DNA from: Candidatus Eiseniibacteriota bacterium
GTDB lineage: Bacteria > Arandabacterota > Arandabacteria > Arandabacterales > Arandabacteraceae
Direction: 5' to 3'
Length of the DNA: 5,493 nucleotides
Assembly (NCBI GenBank): GCA_030592245.1
Contig: JAUVJV010000188.1
Span: 1-5,493 of the forward strand
Positions within the stretch are counted from its first letter, which is position 1, and each line of letters opens with the position of its first letter. The position numbers were made by a program, and so were the translations under genes. The notes under the pieces are model-generated. The model did no database searches, was not told where the DNA came from, and saw only the letters and a list, made by a program, of their open reading frames with translations. Of the stretch, positions 1 to 4,256 are shown piece by piece.

Positions 1-1
1 G

Positions 2-673
2 GAGTATGAGCGCGGGGTCATATTCAGGCTTGGCCGGCTGATCGGCTCAAAAGGCCCGGGCCTTATCCTGCTCATCCCCATAGTCGACCGTATGGTGAAG
101 GTCAGCTTGAGAATGATCGTGATGGATGTGCCGCCTCAGGATGTAATCACCAAGGACAATGTGTCGGTCAAGGTCAATGCGGTGGTCTACTTCCGCGTGA
201 TGGATCCCAGTAAGGCCGTCACCGAGGTGGAAGACTATATGTACGCGACTTCCCAGCTCGCGCAGACCACGCTGAGGAGTGTGCTCGGCGAGTCCGAGCT
301 CGATGAGCTTCTCTCCGGACGGGAGAAGATAAACAGCGAACTCCAGCAGTTGCTGGACAAGCATACCGACCCCTGGGGAATCAAGGTATCAAATGTAGAG
401 GTGAAGCACGTGGATCTCCCGAGCGAGATGCAGAGGGCCATGGCCCAGCAGGCGGAGGCCGAGCGTGAACGCCGCGCCAAGGTGATCAAGGCCCTCGGCG
501 AACTCCAGGCATCCGAGAAGCTCTCGGAGGCGGCGGAGATTATCGGCAGGTTCCCGGCGGCGATTCAGCTCCGGTACCTTCAGACCCTGAACGACGTTGC
601 GGCCGAGAACAACTCGACCACACTGTTTCCCATCCCGATCGATTTCTTCAAGATGTTCATGGATAAGAAATAG
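2..673 (+). CDS. Slipin / stomatin-like SPFH (band 7) membrane protein, 5'-truncated by window start
   Basis: This is the C-terminal 223 residues of a slipin; position 1 is the last base of an earlier codon. The frame is open from the first base and reads EYERGVIFRLGRL, the classic SPFH opening, then GPGLILLIPIVDRM, MDVPPQDVITKDN and VKVNAVVYFRV, all typical of bacterial slipins. An Ala/Glu/Arg-rich helix follows (fragment residues about 148-182, AEAERERRAK to EAAEII), which in this family forms the coiled-coil oligomerisation arm. The end (LQLRYLQTL-like, here IQLRYLQTL, then NNSTTLFPIPIDFF) is also canonical. Slipins are usually about 250 residues, so only the N-terminal membrane hairpin and start are missing. 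An ATG at 92 lies inside the SPFH domain and is not the start. The family forms membrane-bound oligomers linked to microdomains, often encoded beside an NfeD protein, which could lie upstream but is not visible. A small deviation is KALGE where HAEGE is common. The exact role is unknown. Confidence 0.93.
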   Translation, partial: EYERGVIFRLGRLIGSKGPGLILLIPIVDRMVKVSLRMIVMDVPPQDVITKDNVSVKVNAVVYFRVMDPSKAVTEVEDYMYATSQLAQTTLRSVLGESELDELLSGREKINSELQQLLDKHTDPWGIKVSNVEVKHVDLPSEMQRAMAQQAEAERERRAKVIKALGELQASEKLSEAAEIIGRFPAAIQLRYLQTLNDVAAENNSTTLFPIPIDFFKMFMDKK

Positions 674-678
674 ACCTG

Positions 679-684
679 AAAGGA
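679..684 (+). promoter_or_regulatory. Ribosome binding site for the dapL-like gene
   Basis: AAAGGA sits 6 nt before the GTG at 691 and 9 nt before the ATG at 694. Both spacings are workable, so it supports translation starting here but does not decide between the two adjacent start codons. Confidence 0.5.
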
Positions 685-690
685 CAGCGA

Positions 691-1899
691 GTGATGGCAT
701 CACCCGGGGACAATGCCGGAGACCCTAGCGGAGGCGATATAAGGGCGGAGAGGCTAAAGAGGCTTCCGACCTATCTTTTCGAGGAGCTCGCCTCCATCCG
801 CAGGGCCAGGGAAGATGAGGGCAAGGAGGTGGTAGACCTCTCGATCGGGGATCCCGACCTGGGCGCCCCGGAGGTCGCAGTGGAGGCTCTGGCTAAGTAC
901 GCTGCCGACACGCGACTTCACCGTTATCCCCCCGAGAGTGCCATTGAAGCTTTCTCTCAATCTGTCTGCGAGTGGATGAAGGGACGCTACGGCGTCGATC
1001 TCGACCCGTCATGCGAGGTCTTTCCGGTAATCGGAACCAAGGAAGGCATCGCGCTTCTGCCCCTTGCCACCCTGGATCCGGGAGACCTGGCCCTTGTACC
1101 GGATCCCGGCTATCCCGTTTACTCGCGCGGTGTCTGGTTCGCAGGGGGCAAGGTGGAGTGGATGCCGCTTAAGGAAGACCGCGGTTTCCTTCCGGAGGTG
1201 GGTCTCATCGAGAGGCACAGGCCTCGTCTTGTCTATCTCAACTACCCCAACAACCCTACCTCGGCCGTCGCGAGCGCGGACTTCTATAGCATGGCAATCA
1301 ATGCGGCCGGCCGGACCGGCAGCTATATCGTAAACGATGCCGCCTATTCGGAGGTTGCCTTCGACGGCTATGATGCGCCAAGCATCCTCCAGGTGCCGGG
1401 AGCAAGGGAGAGGGCGGTCGAGTTTCACTCCTTTTCCAAGACCTTCAGCATGGCAGGCTGGAGGGTGGGTTTCGTCGCGGGCAACCGCCATATGATCGCA
1501 TCCTTAAGAACGCTTAAGTCCAATGTGGACTCGGGCGTGTTCGGGGCAGTGCTGATGGCGGCTGCGACCGTGATCCGCGAAGGCTGGGATGTGCACCGGG
1601 AGATGATAGAAGAATATGCGAGGCGGCGGGCCATCGTCTTTGATGGCCTGAGAGCCTGCGGGATAGGTTATCATGAGTCACCGGCTACGCTCTATGTCTG
1701 GGCGAGGGTCCCGGGAGGCAAGGGATCCATGGAGTTTGCCAGGAGCCTCCTCGAGGAGACAGGTATCCTGGTTACCCCGGGCATCGGGTTCGGAAAGAGC
1801 GGAGAAGGTTATTTCCGTATATCCATCACATGTCCCACGGACCAGGTGGAGATTGCCGGCAAGCGACTGCACGAAGTGAGCCGTGCGTGGAAGGGTTAG
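691..1899 (+). CDS. dapL: LL-diaminopimelate aminotransferase-type PLP enzyme
   Basis: A 402-residue fold-type I aminotransferase. In the DapL route it would convert tetrahydrodipicolinate plus glutamate to LL-diaminopimelate for lysine and peptidoglycan, in the cytoplasm. Visible signatures are RLKRLPTYLFEEL (21-33), SIGDPDLGAP (51-60), HRYPP (77-81), PVIGTKEGIALLPLA (112-126), LVPDPGYPVYSRG (135-147), NYPNNPT (184-190), the PLP-contacting pair D216/Y219 in NDAAYSEVAFDGY, Schiff-base lysine K250 in FHSFSKTFSMAGWRVGF, R258, and the carboxylate-binding R376 in GEGYFRIS. The string FDGY...EFHS.SK...GWR.GF followed by KSN.DSGVF is closely like DapL rather than AspC. Start: GTG 691 or the next codon ATG 694; no later in-frame start precedes the conserved block. 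Residues 1-17 are a Gly/Asp/Ser-rich extension. NNPTS replaces the usual NNPTG. It lies 17 nt after the slipin and 6 nt before folB. An aminotransferase of different substrate (methionine or aromatic) is possible, so the name is by family resemblance. Confidence 0.83.
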   Translation: MMASPGDNAGDPSGGDIRAERLKRLPTYLFEELASIRRAREDEGKEVVDLSIGDPDLGAPEVAVEALAKYAADTRLHRYPPESAIEAFSQSVCEWMKGRYGVDLDPSCEVFPVIGTKEGIALLPLATLDPGDLALVPDPGYPVYSRGVWFAGGKVEWMPLKEDRGFLPEVGLIERHRPRLVYLNYPNNPTSAVASADFYSMAINAAGRTGSYIVNDAAYSEVAFDGYDAPSILQVPGARERAVEFHSFSKTFSMAGWRVGFVAGNRHMIASLRTLKSNVDSGVFGAVLMAAATVIREGWDVHREMIEEYARRRAIVFDGLRACGIGYHESPATLYVWARVPGGKGSMEFARSLLEETGILVTPGIGFGKSGEGYFRISITCPTDQVEIAGKRLHEVSRAWKG

Positions 1900-1905
1900 A
1901 GAGAC

Positions 1906-2268
1906 TTGGATAAGATAACCATCGAGGGCGTGGATGTTCTCGGGCACCACGGCGTGGATGAAGCCGAACGCAAGGTCGGCCACAGAGTCATAATAGACGT
2001 GGACATGTGGCTGGATCTGTCCGGGGCCGTGGCCAAGGATGATATTCACAAGACCGTCAACTACGAAGAAGCCTGCAGGCTGATCGAGCAGGTGGCCGGC
2101 CAGGAGGAGTTCCTCCTGCTGGAGAGCCTCGCCTCGGAGATCGGGGAGAGACTCCTGGAGAAGTTCGATGTCGAGGAGGTCTCCGTCCGGGTGCGCAAGG
2201 CCAGCCTGCCGATAGCCACCCGGGTCACGGCGGTCACCGTGGAGATCAGGAAGTCGCGGGAGGCATAG
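1906..2268 (+). CDS. folB: Dihydroneopterin aldolase (folate biosynthesis)
   Basis: A 120-residue protein of the usual FolB length. It cleaves 7,8-dihydroneopterin to 6-hydroxymethyl-7,8-dihydropterin and glycolaldehyde; the product is the substrate of the next gene, FolK. Family marks are the GHHGV segment (13-17, often GYHGV), E21 in EAERKVGHR, the TVNYEEA block with Y53, LLESLASEI with the pterin-anchoring glutamate E73, and the catalytic-type lysine K98 in VRVRKASLPI, ahead of the final strand VTAVTVEI. The start is TTG at 1906, 6 nt after the dapL stop. The only nearby Shine-Dalgarno-like strings are AAGGG at 1891-1895 inside the dapL end and GAGAG at 1899-1903, so initiation probably depends on coupling to dapL translation. 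No ATG or GTG lies between the preceding stop and the conserved N-terminus, so TTG is well supported. FolB enzymes form tetramers or octamers in solution. Confidence 0.93.
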   Translation: MDKITIEGVDVLGHHGVDEAERKVGHRVIIDVDMWLDLSGAVAKDDIHKTVNYEEACRLIEQVAGQEEFLLLESLASEIGERLLEKFDVEEVSVRVRKASLPIATRVTAVTVEIRKSREA

Positions 2269-2273
2269 GATTC

Positions 2274-2279
2274 AGGAGG
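2274..2279 (+). promoter_or_regulatory. Strong ribosome binding site for folK
   Basis: AGGAGG, the full consensus, lies in the 20-nt folB-folK gap. It is 9 nt before the TTG at 2289 and 12 nt before the GTG at 2292, so it favours the TTG start. It is the best Shine-Dalgarno sequence in the window. Confidence 0.7.
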
Positions 2280-2288
2280 CATAGGGTC

Positions 2289-2786
2289 TTGGTGCGGTGT
2301 TATCTTGGCCTGGGAAGCAACATCGATGACAGGGTGGGCATGGTCGCCAGAGCCTTTGCCTGTCTCGGCTCTCAGGGTGATGTGGTTCTCCGACGGCGTT
2401 CGAGCATGTATGCTTGCCATCCGTGGGGGTATACAGACCAGGAGGATTTCGTGAACGCCGTCTGCGAGGTGGACACCTACCTCGAGCCGGGAGAGCTTCT
2501 CCAGAGGCTTAAGAACCTGGAGAAGGGTCTCGGCAGGAAGCCCTCCTTCAGGTGGGGACCGAGAGAGATCGACCTCGATATCCTCCTTTACGGTGACAGC
2601 ATCGTGAAGGAGAGGTTGTTGAAGATCCCGCATCCGCTCATCTGTGAGCGCATGTTCGTCCTGGCGCCGCTTGCCGAGATAGCCCCGGACCTGGTGCATC
2701 CCCAAACAGGTCTCAGGATACAGGAGCACCTTGAGAGAATAGAGTCTCGCGGAGAGGGAGTGAAATGCCAGAGCCTGGATATATAG
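2289..2786 (+). CDS. folK: 2-amino-4-hydroxy-6-hydroxymethyldihydropteridine pyrophosphokinase
   Basis: A 165-residue HPPK, close to the E. coli length of about 159. It transfers pyrophosphate from ATP to 6-hydroxymethyldihydropterin, using the FolB product and feeding dihydropteroate synthase (not in the window). The N-terminus has LGLGSNIDDR (6-15). SSMYACHPWGYTDQEDFVNAV (38-58) forms the pterin pocket, and the HPPK signature RWGPREIDLDILLYG spans 88-102 with Mg-binding D95 and D97 and ATP-contacting R92, the same numbers as in E. coli. HPLICERMFVLAPLAEIAP (115-133) is the conserved C-terminal block. Start is TTG 2289, chosen from AGGAGG spacing; GTG 2292 is the alternative and removes one residue. 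The last 22 nt overlap the following kinase gene, so the C-terminal tail after about residue 150 is unconserved and likely shaped by that overlap. Confidence 0.95.
   Translation: MVRCYLGLGSNIDDRVGMVARAFACLGSQGDVVLRRRSSMYACHPWGYTDQEDFVNAVCEVDTYLEPGELLQRLKNLEKGLGRKPSFRWGPREIDLDILLYGDSIVKERLLKIPHPLICERMFVLAPLAEIAPDLVHPQTGLRIQEHLERIESRGEGVKCQSLDI
2751..2760 (+). promoter_or_regulatory. Ribosome binding site for the deoxynucleoside kinase, inside folK
   Basis: GGAGAGGGAG is a purine-rich stretch within the folK 3' end, ending 4 nt before the ATG at 2765 (GGAGAGG ends 7 nt before). It supports that ATG as start despite the overlap with folK. Confidence 0.6.
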
Positions 2787-3403
2787 CTATCGAAGGTGTG
2801 ATCGGCGTTGGCAAGACCACGCTTGCGACCCTGCTCTCCGGCCGGCTGGGAGCCCAGCTTCAGGTAGAGGAGGTTGAGGACAACCCGTTCCTCGAGAAGT
2901 TCTACGGCGACATGCGGGGCTATGCTTTTCAAACCCAGATATTCTTCCTCCTCTCCCGGTACAGGCAGCAGATGGAACTCACCCAGACCAGTCTCTTCCA
3001 GCAGAAGGTGGTGAGCGATTACATCTTCGCCAAGGACCGGATCTTCGCCTACCTTAACTTGAACGATGACGAGCTGGCGCTTTATGAGCGCCTGGTCAAG
3101 ATCCTGGAGGAGGATGTGGCCAGGCCCGATATCGTGGTCTACCTCCAGGCATCGACGGACGTCCTGATGGAGCGGATCCGCAGGCGGGGAAGACCCTACG
3201 AGAAGAACATGCCCGAGGACTATATAGAGACCCTCAACAAGGCTTACAATCACTTCTTCTTTCACTACGAGGACACGCCGCTGCTGATGGTCAACACCGA
3301 TTCACTTGACCTGCCCCGGTCGGAGTCGGAGCTTACGAAGCTCATGGCTGTGATCAACACCCACGATAAGGGCACACTGTACTACAGAGGGGGGGCGGAA
3401 TAG
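2765..3403 (+). CDS. Deoxynucleoside kinase (dNK / deoxyadenosine-deoxyguanosine kinase family)
   Basis: A 212-residue P-loop kinase that should phosphorylate a deoxynucleoside to its 5'-monophosphate in DNA-precursor salvage. It shows the Walker A loop GVIGVGKTT (11-19) right after a short beta strand, and EEVEDNPFLEKFY (35-47), in the usual place of the family's E.F.DNPFL..FY substrate region. YAFQTQIFFLLSRY (53-66) is another family block. SDYIFAKDRIFA (84-95) carries the acidic-Arg motif next to the base and sugar. The arginine-rich LID RIRRRGRPYE (137-146) and the C-terminal MAVINTHDKGTLYY are typical too. Length matches bacterial dNKs (about 200-220). The ATG at 2765 is preceded by a purine-rich RBS and overlaps folK by 22 nt in a different frame, so coupling is likely. 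Base preference (dA/dG or dC) cannot be read with certainty. The stop is 1 nt before panB's start. Confidence 0.92.
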   Translation: MPEPGYIAIEGVIGVGKTTLATLLSGRLGAQLQVEEVEDNPFLEKFYGDMRGYAFQTQIFFLLSRYRQQMELTQTSLFQQKVVSDYIFAKDRIFAYLNLNDDELALYERLVKILEEDVARPDIVVYLQASTDVLMERIRRRGRPYEKNMPEDYIETLNKAYNHFFFHYEDTPLLMVNTDSLDLPRSESELTKLMAVINTHDKGTLYYRGGAE

Positions 3404-3404
3404 G

Positions 3405-4256
3405 GTGGAGCGAAAAAAGAGAACCGTACCGGGCGTCATGCGGATGAAGCGTAAGGGAAGCAAGATAGCCATGCTGACGGCCTATGACTACCCGACCGCC
3501 CGGCTGGCGGATGAGGCCGGTGTGGACATCATCCTGGTGGGCGACACGCTTGCGATGGTCGTGCTCGGTTATGAGACCACGCTTCCCGTCACCATGGACG
3601 AGATGCTCTGCCATGTAAGAGCGGTGTCCCGGGCGAGGGCCTCGGCGCTCGTGGTGGCGGACATGCCTTTTATGTCCTTTCAGGTGTCCCCATCCGAGGC
3701 CGTCAAGAACGCCGGCCGGATGATCAAGGAGGGTGGGGCGGACGCCGTGAAACTGGAGGGCGGCAGATGCGTGGCATCCGCTGTCGCGGCGATTACCAAT
3801 GCCAAGATTCCGGTAATGGGCCACATAGGTCTCACCCCCCAGGCCATACGCCGCTTCGGAGGCTACAGGGTGCAGGGCCGGTCGGAGGAAGGCCGCCTTG
3901 GCATCGTGGATGATGCCGCCGCCCTGGAGGATGCCGGCTGCTTCGCCATAGTCTTGGAGGGCATACCCTGGAGCCTGGCCGAGGAGATTACCGGCAAGGT
4001 GGGAATCCCCACGATCGGCATCGGAGCGGGCCCGCATTGCGATGGCCAGGTGCTGGTCAATCACGACATCCTCGGTCTCTATGAAGGCCATGTCCCCAAG
4101 TTCGTAAGGAAATACGCCGACTTGAGGCCCACCATACTCAAGGCCTTTTCAGACTATGTACACGATGTCAAGTCGGGCGAGTTTCCCACAATAGAGGAAA
4201 GCTACGATAATGCTAAAGACAGTAAAAAAGACAGAGATCCTGAGTCAGGAGATTGA
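3405..4256 (+). CDS. panB: 3-methyl-2-oxobutanoate (ketopantoate) hydroxymethyltransferase
   Basis: A 283-residue PanB, a TIM-barrel enzyme that moves a hydroxymethyl group from 5,10-methylene-tetrahydrofolate to alpha-ketoisovalerate, giving ketopantoate for CoA synthesis. Motifs in order: MLTAYDYPTA (23-32), ILVGDTLAM (43-51) with metal ligand D47, LPVTMDEML (60-68), VADMPFMS (84-91) with D86, DAVKLEGG (113-120) with K116 and E118, PVMGHIGLTPQ (136-146), IVLEGIP (182-188) with the general base E185, and IGIGAGPHCDGQVLV (204-218). They match the E. coli active-site set D45, D84, K112, E114 and E181. Start is GTG 3405, one base after the kinase stop, with a G-rich stretch (GGGGGCGG ending at 3397, 8 nt upstream) serving as RBS; an ATG at 3438 would leave too short an N-terminus. 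The tail after EESYD (264-268) is charged and unconserved because it overlaps the panC start by 47 nt. Confidence 0.96.
   Translation: MERKKRTVPGVMRMKRKGSKIAMLTAYDYPTARLADEAGVDIILVGDTLAMVVLGYETTLPVTMDEMLCHVRAVSRARASALVVADMPFMSFQVSPSEAVKNAGRMIKEGGADAVKLEGGRCVASAVAAITNAKIPVMGHIGLTPQAIRRFGGYRVQGRSEEGRLGIVDDAAALEDAGCFAIVLEGIPWSLAEEITGKVGIPTIGIGAGPHCDGQVLVNHDILGLYEGHVPKFVRKYADLRPTILKAFSDYVHDVKSGEFPTIEESYDNAKDSKKDRDPESGD
4194..4200 (+). promoter_or_regulatory. Ribosome binding site for panC, inside panB
   Basis: GAGGAAA in the panB 3' end lies 9 nt before the ATG at 4210. It supports that ATG, and therefore the 47-nt panB-panC overlap, as real. Confidence 0.6.

Noticed and set aside
674..690. 17-nt gap between the slipin and the aminotransferase as a site for a promoter or terminator.
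   Set aside because: Too short for either; it holds only the AAAGGA ribosome binding site.
1305..1320. GC-rich palindromic stretch around CCGGCCGG (1307-1314), a possible hairpin.
   Set aside because: It lies inside conserved aminotransferase coding sequence with no following U-run, and is explained by Gly/Arg/Ala codons.
2061..2729. Long minus-strand open frame (222 codons) opposite folB and folK; similar ones of 225 codons at 2588-3265 and 245 codons at 3354-4091.
   Set aside because: They lie opposite secure genes, their translations show no recognisable domain, and long antisense frames are expected in GC-rich coding DNA.
3389..3395. Run of seven G at the end of the deoxynucleoside kinase, a possible sequencing indel.
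   Set aside because: The kinase frame ends as its family normally does just after the GTLYY block, and panB starts correctly one base after the stop, so no frameshift is needed. The run probably serves in the panB RBS region.
3413..3419. A_AAA_AAG slippery heptamer in the zero frame at panB codons 3-5, and again at 4224-4230 in panC codons 5-7.
   Set aside because: A -1 slip at either site would end after a short peptide and makes no useful product. Both are Lys-Lys codons in an A-rich gene start, which commonly helps initiation.
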